Numbered from the stretch's first letter, positions 25,005 to 34,175 are shown. The stretch: 64,000 nt of DNA from Pseudomonas sp. G34 (GCF_031119625.1 NZ_JAVHZV010000010.1:186001-250000); one strand, 5' to 3'. The notes: generated from the sequence alone by a model not told the origin. Made by a program: numbers and translations.

Positions 25005-25283
25005 CTAGTCACCCAGTTCCCCGCCTGCATCCTGTTCGAAGAACTCCGGGATCGGATGCTTGTGGCTGTCGAGCCAACGCTGCAGCGCCAGCTCCCGCTC
25101 GGCGGGGGTGGAAACCTGTGGGTGCGGCGAAGCCAACCGGCCCTCACGCTGCAGGCGCAGCCAGTGAGCGGTCTGGGTTTGCACCTCAGTGCTCACCAGC
25201 GGGCGGCCACCGCCCTCGTCCGCGGCCAGGCAGACAACCGGCAGGGCTGCCAGCAACGCACAGCCGATGATCAATCCTTTCAT
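25005..25283 (-). CDS. DUF3613 domain protein of the tad locus
   Basis: 92 aa with an N-terminal signal peptide (MKGLIIGCALLAALPVVCLA, cleavage likely after ~20) and a mature part 'VSTEVQTQTAHWLRLQREGRLA...ERELALQRWLDSHKHPIPEFF', which is the DUF3613 pattern. Predicted periplasmic or exported. It is the last gene of the minus-strand tad operon, 36 bp after tadD, as in P. aeruginosa. Role in pilus assembly unknown. Convergent with pprB. Confidence 0.8.
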   Translation of the reverse strand: MKGLIIGCALLAALPVVCLAADEGGGRPLVSTEVQTQTAHWLRLQREGRLASPHPQVSTPAERELALQRWLDSHKHPIPEFFEQDAGGELGD

Positions 25284-25319
25284 GCTGCTCTCCTCCTGGC
25301 AGCCGGCGGTGGCCGGGGT

Positions 25320-26663
25320 TCAGTTGACGCTGGCGGACGTTTCCTCGAGCGGAACCACGCGCACGAAGCCACCATCGTCCGGCACGATCAGGCGGCCCGC
25401 GCGCATTTCGATACCGGCACGCACTGGCACCGTGGCAGCAGGCGCACTGGCGACCACTCGAGCAGGCGGAGTCGGCACGCCTGCCGGGCTGGCCGCCTTG
25501 GGCGCCACGGCCACTTCACGCGGTGCTGGAGCGGCTGCAGGCGCCGGCTGAGGCGCGGCAGCAGGGGGCGCGACGACAGGCGCTGGTGCGCGAGCGATAA
25601 CGGGTGCCGCTGCCACCGCTGGTGCAACAGCAGCGCGGGCGACGGCAGGTGCAGGCGGCGTGCTGGCGCGTGGAGCCGAGTCGGCGCTGCCTGCGACGGC
25701 TTGCGCCGTGACCGGCGGCCTGGATGCTGCACTGGCCAGGGACAAGGGCACCACGGGCGTCGGGCGGAAGTTGGACAGCCGCGGCGCGGGCACGGCAGGC
25801 GTCGCCGCCACAGCGGGCTGCCCGGCAGGCATCACGGGTTGGCTGACCGGTGCCGCTTTTACCGGCGCCACGACCACCGGCATAACCGCCGCGGCGCGGG
25901 CTGGTGCTGCGGGCACTGGCGCACTCACCCGGGCCCCAGGCACCTTGGCGGCAGGCGCCGGCGCGAGCGCTGCCGCAGGCGTCGGCTGGGCGGCGCTCTT
26001 GCCGCGCAGCGCCTGGGCGCGCTCTTCGGCGGCGCGCAACTGGCCTGCCGAGAAGCCCATGCGCTCGGCCAGGGCATTGGCCTGCGGGCGCATGCCCTGG
26101 TAGATCAGCAGCGTCAGCAGGTTGAGCGCTGGCTGCTGCTCGGTCTCGTTGAGCTCCAGTGCGGTCAGCAGTTCGAAACGCGCTTCGTCCAGACGCCCGA
26201 GGTTCATGTACACCACGCCGAGGTCGTTGCGGATCGACGCACTGGTCGGGTCCAGGCTGGCCGCCAGGCGCAAATGCTCGAGTGCTTCGGGGTAGCGCCC
26301 CGCCGCGCTGGCCAGTTGGCCGAGGCCCTGTTCACCCTGGGCCTTGAGGCAGGTGCGGGTGAGGCTGGCGTAGAGTTCGCCTGCGTCCGGACGATTCAGC
26401 GAGCGCAGGATGCGCGCCTTGGCCAGGCGAGCCTGGGGCATATTGGCCGGCAAACGCTCCAGGTTGGCCAGTGCCGCATGCAAACGCCCTTCCTCGGCCG
26501 TCTTCTGGGCGAGGTTCAGCGCCAGCTCCTGCTCCTGAGACAACGGCGCACAGGCCATCGGCGTCGCCTGGGCCTTGCCGGTCAGCCAGGGCGACTGGGC
26601 CGGGCCGCTCGCGCAACCTGCCAACAGCCCCATCACCCCAACCACGGTCACAACACGTTTCAT
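25320..26663 (-). CDS. tadD: TadD, TPR-containing lipoprotein of Flp pilus assembly
   Basis: 447 aa. N-terminal lipoprotein signal with lipobox LLAGC (Cys17). Residues ~35-210 are tetratricopeptide repeats ('DPTSASIRNDLGVVYMNLGRLDEARFELL'). The C-terminal half (~225-430) is low-complexity Ala/Pro/Val, which is much longer than the TPR core needs and is probably disordered, spanning periplasm or peptidoglycan. TadD/PilF-like proteins pilot the secretin RcpA. Its ATG overlaps the tadC stop by 4 bp. The Ala/Pro tail is encoded by repetitive GC-rich codons and produces several antisense shadow ORFs. Confidence 0.85.
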   Translation of the reverse strand: MKRVVTVVGVMGLLAGCASGPAQSPWLTGKAQATPMACAPLSQEQELALNLAQKTAEEGRLHAALANLERLPANMPQARLAKARILRSLNRPDAGELYASLTRTCLKAQGEQGLGQLASAAGRYPEALEHLRLAASLDPTSASIRNDLGVVYMNLGRLDEARFELLTALELNETEQQPALNLLTLLIYQGMRPQANALAERMGFSAGQLRAAEERAQALRGKSAAQPTPAAALAPAPAAKVPGARVSAPVPAAPARAAAVMPVVVAPVKAAPVSQPVMPAGQPAVAATPAVPAPRLSNFRPTPVVPLSLASAASRPPVTAQAVAGSADSAPRASTPPAPAVARAAVAPAVAAAPVIARAPAPVVAPPAAAPQPAPAAAPAPREVAVAPKAASPAGVPTPPARVVASAPAATVPVRAGIEMRAGRLIVPDDGGFVRVVPLEETSASVN

Positions 26664-27550
26664 CTCAACTCCCCCAGGGCACCGACAATGGCAATGAAGC
26701 CGGGCCCCGCCAATACGATCAACAACGCCGGAAACAGAAACACCATCATGATGACGGACATCTTGCCGGACAGTTTGGAAACCCTTTCCTCGAGCGCCGT
26801 GTGATGACGGTCATCGATCAGCTCCTTGAGCCGCAACAACGAGGCCATGGCGCCGCCGCCCTGGACGATAAGCTGTTCGAGGATCACCACGCAATCGGTC
26901 ACCTCGTAGACTTCCAAGGTGGCCGCCATGTCACGTAGTTCACGGCCCAATTCCAGCCCCGCATCGACGCGGGCCAGCACCTGGCGCAGTTCGCCGCTCA
27001 GGTTGGGCAGGATGCCATCGGCCTCCTTGGCGAGCACCCGCAAACCCTGTTCGACGGTCATGCCGACATCGAAGAGGATGCGCAGCAGTGGGATGAAGGT
27101 GGTCACTTCCTCGGCCAAGGCTTCCTGGCGACTTTTCGCCGCCCAGGCCAGCCAGCGTTTGGGCAGCAGGTAACCGACGCCGAGGGCAAAGATCGGCGCC
27201 AACCAGGCAGGTTGTGGCGGCCGGCTCATCAGCAACTGGACGACGATGACGATCAGCAGCAGCGCGACTGGCGTGCCCAGTTGAATGAACGAGAACATCG
27301 ATTGCTGGCTGCGCTTGCGCCAGCCCAGGCGGTTGAGCAGCTGCAGGGTTTCGCTGTCCATGCTCAGGGTACGGCGGCCCAGGGAGCTGCCGCCGATGCC
27401 GCGCATCACACCGCCACCCGAGACCCGCGACAGGGTGCCCATGCGCTGGCTGAACTGGCGCCGGGCACGCAGATCGGCATAGGCCAGGTACAGGAACAGC
27501 AGCGCCAGCGCCAGTTGCAGCACGGCACTGAGCAGCAGCAACGCGCCCAT
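26660..27550 (-). CDS. tadC: TadC, inner-membrane platform protein of Flp pilus
   Basis: 296 aa with N-terminal hydrophobic helix, a GspF-like (T2SSF) core at ~150-280 and two C-terminal helices ('VIMMVFLFPALLIVLAGPGFIAIV'). TadB and TadC together form the platform on which TadA acts. The start at 27550 (MGALLLLSAVLQ) overlaps the tadB stop as TGATG; the longer open frame upstream overlaps tadB and is rejected. Confidence 0.9.
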   Translation of the reverse strand: MGALLLLSAVLQLALALLFLYLAYADLRARRQFSQRMGTLSRVSGGGVMRGIGGSSLGRRTLSMDSETLQLLNRLGWRKRSQQSMFSFIQLGTPVALLLIVIVVQLLMSRPPQPAWLAPIFALGVGYLLPKRWLAWAAKSRQEALAEEVTTFIPLLRILFDVGMTVEQGLRVLAKEADGILPNLSGELRQVLARVDAGLELGRELRDMAATLEVYEVTDCVVILEQLIVQGGGAMASLLRLKELIDDRHHTALEERVSKLSGKMSVIMMVFLFPALLIVLAGPGFIAIVGALGELR

Positions 27551-28431
27551 CACAGGCTCCTCAGCATGCGCCACAGCGCCAGGCTGCCGACCGCCTGCAG
27601 GATGAACGCCAGCAGCAGCACCATGCGCCCCGAAGACGCCTGCCACATGCCCAACATGAATTGCGGGTTGGTGATGAAGATGTACAGGGCCAGGGCCAGC
27701 GGCAGGCCACCCATCACGTAGGCGCTGATGCGCGTTTCGCCGGTCAGTGCACGCAGCCGGCGAGCGCTCTGCTCACGCTCGCGAATCAGCCGGATCAGGT
27801 TGTTGAGCAACTCGCTGCTGTTGCCGCCATAACGCTGGTTGACCCGCACGCCCAGGGCCAGCACCTGAAATTCGTCGCGCTCGTAAAGGTCGGCGAAGTC
27901 CTGCAGCGCGTCGCCCAGCGCCATGCCGCGCTGCACGTTGCGGCGTGTACGCGCCATGGCCCCCTGGAGCGGTTGCGGCGCGTTTTCCATGGCCAACATC
28001 AACGCGTCGCCCAGCGCACGGCCAGACTTGAGGCTGCGAATCACCTGGTCGAGAAATACCGGCAGTTGCTCGATCATGCGCAGCACCCGGCGCCGGTAAC
28101 GCAGCGCGATGAACACGCGGCCGGCGAGCAATGGCCCCAGCAGCATGATCAATAGGCCCAGCCAGTGCCCGACGAGCAACCCCAGCACGGCGCCCAGCAG
28201 CCAGATGAACAGCCACAGGCCGAGGCCCTGGCGTGGCTTGCTGAAGCCGGCACGCAGCAACAGCTTGTCCAGGTGGCTGATGGAGGCCCCGTGCAGCGGC
28301 TCCGGCTGATCGGCCAGCAGGCGCTGGAGCACTTGCTCGGAGGCGGCCTGCTCGCGGCTTCTGCGCAGCATCAGCAGGCCCAGGGCCAACAGGGTCAGGC
28401 AGATCCCCCACAGCAGCATCGACGCGTTCAT
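27550..28431 (-). CDS. tadB: TadB, inner-membrane platform protein of Flp pilus
   Basis: 293 aa GspF-like protein. N-terminal helix (MNASMLLWGICLTLLALGLLML), a second membrane pair at ~75-115, a cytoplasmic helical T2SSF domain ('LPVFLDQVIRSLKSGRALGDALMLAMENAP', ~143-172) and C-terminal helices. Partner of TadC in the pilus platform. Starts 30 bp after tadA and is translationally coupled to tadC. Confidence 0.9.
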   Translation of the reverse strand: MNASMLLWGICLTLLALGLLMLRRSREQAASEQVLQRLLADQPEPLHGASISHLDKLLLRAGFSKPRQGLGLWLFIWLLGAVLGLLVGHWLGLLIMLLGPLLAGRVFIALRYRRRVLRMIEQLPVFLDQVIRSLKSGRALGDALMLAMENAPQPLQGAMARTRRNVQRGMALGDALQDFADLYERDEFQVLALGVRVNQRYGGNSSELLNNLIRLIREREQSARRLRALTGETRISAYVMGGLPLALALYIFITNPQFMLGMWQASSGRMVLLLAFILQAVGSLALWRMLRSL

Positions 28432-28461
28432 CCCGGTCCTCCCTTGCCTGCGGCAGCGATG

Positions 28462-29706
28462 TCAGTCACGGCGCAACTTGTGCCCGGCCGGGTTCGGTGC
28501 GTCGCGGCAAAAGGTGCCGCTGCCCGAGCGATCGAGGCGGAACAGGGTATTGGTCACGTACTGATCCTCACGCAAGCCGAGCACCTCGACCACTTCGCTG
28601 ATGCAGCGGCGGCCATCGGGCAGGCGGGTCAGTTGAATCACCACGTCGAGCGCCGCGCAGATGGTCTGCCGCAAGGTGCGCTCGCCCACCTTGGCGCCGG
28701 AGAACCCGACCAGGGTTTCCAGGCGCAGCAAGGCATCCTGGGCATTGTTGGCGTGCACCGTGCTCATCGAGCCGTCGTGGCCGGTGTTCATGGCGGTCAG
28801 CACGTCGAGCACCTCGGCGCCGCGAATCTCGCCCAGCACGATGCGGTCCGGGCGCATGCGCAGGGCGTTGCGCACCAGCTCGCGGGCGGCGATCTGGCCG
28901 AAGCCCTCGGCGTTCGGCGGCCGGGTTTCCAGGCGCACCACATGGTCGTGCAGCAGCTCCAGCTCGGCGGTGTCTTCGATGGTGACGATACGCTCGCGGG
29001 GGTCGATCATCTGGCTGAGCATGTTCAGCAACGTGGTCTTGCCGGTGCCGGTACCGCCACTGACCATGATGTTGCAACGGCGCCTGACCATCAGCTCCAG
29101 GCAGCTGAGAATGGCCTGGTCCAGCGAGTTGCTGGCCAGCAGATCGGCGCTGCGCAGCATGTCCTTGCGAAACTTGCGCACCGAAATGCACGGGCCGTCC
29201 AGCGCCACCGGCGGAATGATCGCGTTGATACGGCTGCCGTCAGGCATGCGCGCATCGACCATCGGCGAGGACTCGTCGAGGCGCCGGCCCACTGGCGCGA
29301 GAATGCGCTGGATGACCCGCAGCACGTGCTGGTCATCGATGAAACGCAGGTCACTGAGCTGCAACACGCCGTTGCGCTCGACGAACACCCGGTGCGGGCC
29401 ATTGACCAGAATTTCGCTGACCCCTTCATCCTTGAGGAGGATTTCCAGCGGGCCGAAGCCGGTGAGCTCATCGACCAGTTCCTCGGCCAGGCGATCCACC
29501 TCGTAGCGGGAGATGGCGATCTGTCGACGGCTGACGTACTCGCCAACCTGCTCCGAGACGAACAACGCCAGGGAGTTGCGGGTGCCTTCCAGCAGGTTTT
29601 CGCCCTTGTCCTCCAGTGCATCGATCAGGTAGCGATGCAGCACGGGCTTGAGATCCTGAACACCGACTCGCGTGGCACTACCGCCAAATGGACCTATGGG
29701 CATCAT
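28462..29706 (-). CDS. tadA: TadA, Flp pilus assembly/secretion ATPase
   Basis: 414 aa secretion ATPase of the VirB11/GspE superfamily. Walker A 'SGGTGTGKTT' (~216-225), Asp box 'TIEDTAEL', Walker B 'RIVLGEIRGAEVLD' and His box 'GSMSTVHANNAQDAL'. It powers polymerisation of Flp. The ATG at 29706 overlaps the tadZ TGA, so the operon is tightly coupled. Length and motif spacing are normal for TadA/CpaF. Confidence 0.93.
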   Translation of the reverse strand: MMPIGPFGGSATRVGVQDLKPVLHRYLIDALEDKGENLLEGTRNSLALFVSEQVGEYVSRRQIAISRYEVDRLAEELVDELTGFGPLEILLKDEGVSEILVNGPHRVFVERNGVLQLSDLRFIDDQHVLRVIQRILAPVGRRLDESSPMVDARMPDGSRINAIIPPVALDGPCISVRKFRKDMLRSADLLASNSLDQAILSCLELMVRRRCNIMVSGGTGTGKTTLLNMLSQMIDPRERIVTIEDTAELELLHDHVVRLETRPPNAEGFGQIAARELVRNALRMRPDRIVLGEIRGAEVLDVLTAMNTGHDGSMSTVHANNAQDALLRLETLVGFSGAKVGERTLRQTICAALDVVIQLTRLPDGRRCISEVVEVLGLREDQYVTNTLFRLDRSGSGTFCRDAPNPAGHKLRRD

Positions 29707-30869
29707 TTAATCCTCAGCAAACGTCGCCACAACGGCCCTGCCGCACCATGGCCTGGCTCGAACAGCCCGTTGGCCAGGGTCAGCAGGCCCTGGGTCAGGC
29801 CGTCACGGGGGGCGAACTCGAACAAGGGCACGCCCTGATTCTTGGCCTTGAGCCGGGTGACCGGGCTGAGCGGCAGGCCGGCCTCGAGCGGCAGCGCGAA
29901 GGTCTTGCTCAGCTCCGGCAAACCGGGTGCCACGGCTGGTTGATAACGGTCGACCAGCAGCCGCGCGTGATCGAGCTTGATGCCCTTGCTGCGCCACAGG
30001 CCCAGCAGCGCCAGGTTGCGCCGGCAGTTGGGTACGCTCTGATCGACGCACCAGAACAGCCGCTGGGCGTGGTTGGCGAAAGAGCGCAAACCGTCGCAGT
30101 CCGGCTGCCCACAGAGGTTCACCAGCACGTGCTGAAAGTGCTGGCGCAGGCTGCCCAGCAAGAGGAACAGCTCGCCGAGGCTGAAGCGCTCCAGGGCCTC
30201 GTCATCCGGGCCGTGGGGCAGCACCCGCAGGCCGTCGGGATGGCGGGCGAAGGCGCTTTCGATCAGGTTCGAATCCAGGCGGCGGATATGCCGTAGCGCA
30301 TCGCCAAAGCAGAACGACGATTCCATGCCGAACAGCTCCAGGCTCTCGCCGCGCGGCACGCCCAGATCGACGTACAGCGTGCGCTGGCCGCGGGCCTGGA
30401 TCTGCAACGCCAGGTGCACCGCCAGCAGCGCGGCATCGGCATCCGGCTGCACGCCGTAGAGCAGGGTCAGCTCGCCCTGCTCGCGGGACGGCGGCAGCTG
30501 CGGTAGGCGCTGGGTGAGGCGGCGCACCAGCCCGAGCACCTCGCTGCTGCGCGAGCCGTAGGCGATGAAGTCCCGGGCACCGGCGCGCATGGCGTTGAGC
30601 ACCAGCTGGTTGTCCAGGCCGTCGCCCAGGGCCACCACCACCATCATCGGGCGCATGTCGAGCAGCGCCTCGATCAGCGCGCACTGAGCGGTCTGCCCCT
30701 CGCGGCTGAGGCCGACGAACACCAGGCAACTACCGGTCATGTCCATCAGGCCCAGCACCTCGTCGAGGGTTTCGCCGACGTTGAGCACCTGGCCCTGGCC
30801 GGCCAGCGCGGCCTGCAGCCATTCCAGGTCCTGCTTGCGGCGGGTCTGTGCGAGGAAAATCTGCTCCAT
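29703..30869 (-). CDS. tadZ: TadZ/CpaE, pilus localisation protein (atypical MinD-like)
   Basis: 388 aa. N-terminal receiver-like domain (~1-120) without a clear phospho-acceptor site, then a ParA/MinD-like P-loop fold beginning 'LTLLYGVQPDADAALLAVHLA', in which the Walker A GKS/T is missing, as is common for TadZ. TadZ sets the polar site where the Tad machine assembles and binds other Tad proteins. It lies 9 bp downstream of rcpA and overlaps tadA by 4 bp. Confidence 0.87.
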   Translation of the reverse strand: MEQIFLAQTRRKQDLEWLQAALAGQGQVLNVGETLDEVLGLMDMTGSCLVFVGLSREGQTAQCALIEALLDMRPMMVVVALGDGLDNQLVLNAMRAGARDFIAYGSRSSEVLGLVRRLTQRLPQLPPSREQGELTLLYGVQPDADAALLAVHLALQIQARGQRTLYVDLGVPRGESLELFGMESSFCFGDALRHIRRLDSNLIESAFARHPDGLRVLPHGPDDEALERFSLGELFLLLGSLRQHFQHVLVNLCGQPDCDGLRSFANHAQRLFWCVDQSVPNCRRNLALLGLWRSKGIKLDHARLLVDRYQPAVAPGLPELSKTFALPLEAGLPLSPVTRLKAKNQGVPLFEFAPRDGLTQGLLTLANGLFEPGHGAAGPLWRRLLRIK

Positions 30870-30878
30870 GAACGCTCC

Positions 30879-32114
30879 CTAGCGCGACAGGCCATCAGCT
30901 CGGTGGAAATCGCCGTTCTCGAGGAACAGCTGGCGGAACACGCCCGGGTCGTAATTGCGCAACTGTTCGCCCGGCAGATCCGGTAGCTGGGCATTGGCCG
31001 CCAGCGGCTGTACCAGGTGCGGGGTGACCACCATCAACAACTCGCGCTCCTCGCGCTCGATACGCGAGGAGCGAAAGAACGCGCCGAGCACCGGCACGTC
31101 GCCGAGAAACGGCAACTTGTCCACAGCCGAGGAACTGTTGGTGGAGATCAGCCCGCTGATCACGAAGCTTTCGCCATCGGCCAGCGACACGCTGGTGTCG
31201 GTGCGCCGCACGTTGAGGGCCGGCACCTGGGTGCCGGCGATGGTGATACCGGCAGTGAAGTCGAGTTCGCTGACCTCGGGCGCCACCTTCAGGCTGATGC
31301 GATTGCGCCCCACCACGGTGGGGGTGATGGTCAGGCGCACGCCGAACTCCTTGTATTCGATGGACAGCGAATCACTGCCACTGCTGGGCACCGGGATCGG
31401 GAATTCGCCGCCGGCCAGAAAGCTGGCGCTCTGGCCATTGAGGGCCACCAGGCTGGGCTGCGCCAGGGTGTAGGCGAAACCGCTGTTTTCCAGGGCGTCG
31501 AGGCCGAGCAGGAACTTGCTGCTGCCACCGCCCCAGAGAATGTTGAAGCCATCCCTGACCAACGGAAACGGCGCGCCGGAACCCACGCCGCCGACACCGC
31601 CGACCGGCACCGTCGCCGGCCCGGTGCCGGGTGCGCCGATCAGAAAGTTGTTGGAGCCGGTGCCGAAGATGCGCATCCCGACTTCACGCAGCTTGCTGCG
31701 CCGCACCTCGACGAAACGGATATCGGTCTGCACCTGGCTCGGCACCCCCTCTTCATCGAAGCGCACCAGCGGCTCGGCCATCGCCGCCGCAGCGACGCCC
31801 TGCACCACCACCTGGCTCTGTCGCGGCTCGCGATCGCAGGCCGTCCACACCAGCAGGCTGGTGCTGCCGCCGCGCTTGCCGACCAGCAGGAAGCTGTCCT
31901 TGCTGTGCAGGCTTACGTCCGCCACCTCAGGGTCGCCGATCGCCAGCCGGGTGATGGGCACGGGAAAGCGCAGCTCTTGCTGCATGCCCTGGGTCACATC
32001 CAGCACCGCCGGCACCGGCTCCAGGCCGGCGCAGGAGGCGAACGCCGCCCCAGGCAACGCGAACAGGGCCACCAGGCTGGTCAGCAGACGGGAAATGCGC
32101 AGACCTTCGTTCAT
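30879..32114 (-). CDS. rcpA: RcpA/CpaC, outer-membrane secretin of Flp pilus
   Basis: 411 aa. Signal peptide (~1-26, ending AAFA), the N-terminal pilus-secretin domain ('RLAIGDPEVADVSLHSKDSFLLVGKRGGSTSLLVW', ~55-90), and the C-terminal secretin fold ('EFGVRLTITPTVVGRNRISLKVAPEVSELD', 'VISGLISTNSSSAVDKLPFLGDVPVLGAFF') ending with 'ELLMVVTPHLVQP'. It forms the outer-membrane pore for the Flp fibre. Start 32114 is supported by AAGGAA ~9 nt upstream; the 74 codons of open frame before it overlap rcpC and lack conservation features. Confidence 0.92.
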   Translation of the reverse strand: MNEGLRISRLLTSLVALFALPGAAFASCAGLEPVPAVLDVTQGMQQELRFPVPITRLAIGDPEVADVSLHSKDSFLLVGKRGGSTSLLVWTACDREPRQSQVVVQGVAAAAMAEPLVRFDEEGVPSQVQTDIRFVEVRRSKLREVGMRIFGTGSNNFLIGAPGTGPATVPVGGVGGVGSGAPFPLVRDGFNILWGGGSSKFLLGLDALENSGFAYTLAQPSLVALNGQSASFLAGGEFPIPVPSSGSDSLSIEYKEFGVRLTITPTVVGRNRISLKVAPEVSELDFTAGITIAGTQVPALNVRRTDTSVSLADGESFVISGLISTNSSSAVDKLPFLGDVPVLGAFFRSSRIEREERELLMVVTPHLVQPLAANAQLPDLPGEQLRNYDPGVFRQLFLENGDFHRADGLSR

Positions 32115-32133
32115 CGTGTTGCTTCCTTGCCGG

Positions 32134-33084
32134 TCAGGGAGTTTGCCGGGTGGCGTTATTGCCGCGGTACACGGGGATGCCGGCAGGCGCCTGGCTGGCC
32201 GGGGCGGATTGCACGCGGGGCGCGGGCGCCACCCCACCCAGGGCCAGTTGCTCGAACTGGAACAATTGCCGTTGCGCCTCGCCGACATTGGCTTCGGGCT
32301 CCTTTCCAGCGTAGTAATCGGCCAGGCGCTTTTCATCCGCGCTGCGCACCGCCAGGCGCAGGCTGCCTACCTGGGTAGCCAGCATGAAACGGGTGAGCAG
32401 GGCTTCGGGAACAGCCAGCACGGCGGTGCTCGGTGCGTTGCGCCGGCGCCGGCGCTCCTCATCGGCATCGGCCGGCAATTGGGCGGCCTCCCCTGCGTTG
32501 GTAATGCCCAGGGTGTCGCCCACGCTGAGCAGCCGCAGTGCCGGAATCACCACCTGGGCGGTCTGCTCGGTATTGCCTTCGCCCTGGCGCAGATAGAGCA
32601 ACACATCGACGTAGTCGCCGGGGCTCAGGTGACCGCCACCGCCGATCACCTCGTCGACCGCCACGGCCAGCGCCCGCTCATGGGGGCGAATCATCCGTGC
32701 CAGCGGCCCGGCCATGTCGAACGCGGCCTGATTCAGTACGCTGCCGGCCGGCATGGGCTGCCACAGGGTGCGCCCGATCAATTGCTCAGGGCTGGCAAAA
32801 CTGCCCGGCGGCGCGATACGCAGGCGCTCCACGGCAAGATCCTCACGGCTGATGGCCACCAGCGGCTGCACCGCCCTGGCCAGCACCACCACATTGACGC
32901 GCTGCTGCTCATCGACCTGCGCCTGCAACTGGCTGCCGACCGCCGCCGCCGGTGCCACGGCAGGCGCCGCAGGCCCAGCAGCCGACTGCCCGGGCTGACG
33001 ACTGAGGGTGATGCCCCAATACCCGGTAATGACTGCGCCCACCAGCAGTACGCCGGCCAGCACCAGCGTCAATCGGCTATTCAT
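32134..33084 (-). CDS. rcpC: RcpC/CpaB, Flp pilus assembly protein with SAF domain
   Basis: 316 aa. Single N-terminal membrane anchor (LVLAGVLLVGAVITGYWGI), then the SAF/CpaB core 'VNVVVLARAVQPLVAISREDLAVERL' and 'RALAVAVDEVIGGGGHLSPGDYVDVLLYL', which are the family signature. Predicted periplasmic partner of the secretin. ATG 33084 has AAGGAG 9 nt upstream. It is the first gene of the eight-gene minus-strand tad/rcp operon (rcpC-rcpA-tadZ-tadA-tadB-tadC-tadD-DUF3613), transcribed away from flp. Confidence 0.9.
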   Translation of the reverse strand: MNSRLTLVLAGVLLVGAVITGYWGITLSRQPGQSAAGPAAPAVAPAAAVGSQLQAQVDEQQRVNVVVLARAVQPLVAISREDLAVERLRIAPPGSFASPEQLIGRTLWQPMPAGSVLNQAAFDMAGPLARMIRPHERALAVAVDEVIGGGGHLSPGDYVDVLLYLRQGEGNTEQTAQVVIPALRLLSVGDTLGITNAGEAAQLPADADEERRRRRNAPSTAVLAVPEALLTRFMLATQVGSLRLAVRSADEKRLADYYAGKEPEANVGEAQRQLFQFEQLALGGVAPAPRVQSAPASQAPAGIPVYRGNNATRQTP

Positions 33085-33475
33085 GACAGCACGCTCCTTG
33101 TTGCCATACACCGGCAAGCACTCGGGACAACCCGCTTCATGCTGACCAACCAGAAGAACAGGTGGAAAACTCGCCTGAGTTATCGGCCTCTGTTCATTCT
33201 GGTTTAGGAATTATTTATTGGGAAACTTATAGCGGTTATACGCATCAAGATAGTACATACCGTTCGTCGCTGATAACCTGTTATTTTCCTCGTCGCTATT
33301 TTGGCACCGCCGATGATAGTGCCTTAGCTATTGAATTTATTAGAAGTAACACTTGTGACTAATACCTTGGATGTAATACCAAGGTAAGTTTGCGAACACC
33401 CCATTGTGATTTCACACTTTCCCTGCAAGTCCCACACAGGCGTCCCTGCCTGCCCTGGCTACAGAGGAAGTACCC
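33085..33475. promoter_or_regulatory. AT-rich divergent promoter region between rcpC and flp, with an inverted repeat
   Basis: About 33175-33390 is strikingly AT-rich compared with the GC-rich surroundings. A perfect 8-bp inverted repeat TACCTTGG / CCAAGGTA (8-nt spacer) lies at 33363-33386, about 90 bp before flp. The region must carry the promoters for the rcp-tad operon and flp and is the natural place for PprB binding and xenogeneic silencing (MvaT/MvaU-type). The 66-codon ORF at 33162-33362 has no ribosome site or domain and is not taken as a gene. Confidence 0.6.
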
Positions 33476-33691
33476 ATGTTCACGCTCATCATCCTTCGCG
33501 AAAAAATCCGCGCCTTCCTTAAAAACGAAGAAGGCGCCTCGGCGATCGAATACTCGATTATTGCGGCATTGATTGCGGTGGTTATTGTCACCGCTGCGGG
33601 CGACGTCGGCGATCAGATCAACTCCGTATTTGGAGATATAAGTGACGCATTAAAGGGCACATCGGCTCCTGCAGCTCCTTCCGGTTCCTGA
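33476..33691 (+). CDS. flp: Flp-type major pilin
   Basis: 71 aa type IVb prepilin. Short positively charged leader ending at Gly20, cleavage site NEEG|ASAIEYS with Glu at mature position 5 and the adjacent Tyr that defines the Flp family. A hydrophobic helix (AIEYSIIAALIAVVIVTAA) follows, then a short C-terminal tail rich in Ser/Ala/Pro. Processed by FppA and polymerised by TadA/B/C. Divergent from rcpC. Confidence 0.95.
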   Translation: MFTLIILREKIRAFLKNEEGASAIEYSIIAALIAVVIVTAAGDVGDQINSVFGDISDALKGTSAPAAPSGS

Positions 33692-33736
33692 TACCCAGAA
33701 CCACGCGGGCTGTTCAACTGAGCAAGGTTTCGACTT

Positions 33737-34126
33737 ATGCGCCAACATATCCTGCTGGTAGATGACGAAGCCGACGCCCTCGAAGAACTCGGTGAGTTGC
33801 TCGAGGGCGAAGGCTTCCAGTGCCACTGCGCCACCAACGTCGCCTCCGCGATGGCCTGCATGGCCACCTGGCCGGATATCGCGCTGCTGATCACCGACCT
33901 GCGCATGCCCGATGAAAGCGGCCTGCGCCTGATCCAGAACCTGCGCGCCACGCCCCGTTACGCCACCTTGCCGATCATCGTCATGTCGGGGCATGCCGAC
34001 ATGAACGACGTGATCGGCCTGCTGCCCCTGCAGGTGGTGGACTTCCTGCCCAAGCCGATCTACCAGGAACGCCTGATCGAAGTGCTCAATCAGCGCTTTC
34101 CAATTTCCCAAACGATTAATTGCTGA
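33737..34126 (+). CDS. Stand-alone response regulator receiver protein
   Basis: 129 aa made only of a CheY-like receiver: acidic DD 9-10, phospho-acceptor Asp54 in 'LLITDLRMPDES', Ser/Thr in 'IIVMSGHAD' and Lys in 'VDFLPKPIY'. No output domain. It begins 45 bp after flp on the same strand, so it is probably cotranscribed or under the same PprB-dependent promoter. Its N terminus ('HILLVDDEADALEELGELLE') resembles that of PprB, suggesting a shared kinase. A role in tuning Flp pilus assembly or PprA-PprB signalling is inference from position. Confidence 0.85.
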   Translation: MRQHILLVDDEADALEELGELLEGEGFQCHCATNVASAMACMATWPDIALLITDLRMPDESGLRLIQNLRATPRYATLPIIVMSGHADMNDVIGLLPLQVVDFLPKPIYQERLIEVLNQRFPISQTINC

Positions 34127-34175
34127 CAGAACCGGCTAGCACGCAGTCCGCTCGCGCCCCCCAGGGTGTAATGGC

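Noticed and set aside
25440..26020. Repeat-like Ala/Pro region in tadD as tandem repeat or CRISPR-like array
   Set aside because: It is a coding low-complexity tail; no conserved repeat unit with spacers.
33162..33362. 66-codon ORF in the flp promoter region
   Set aside because: No ribosome site or recognisable domain, lies in AT-rich regulatory DNA.
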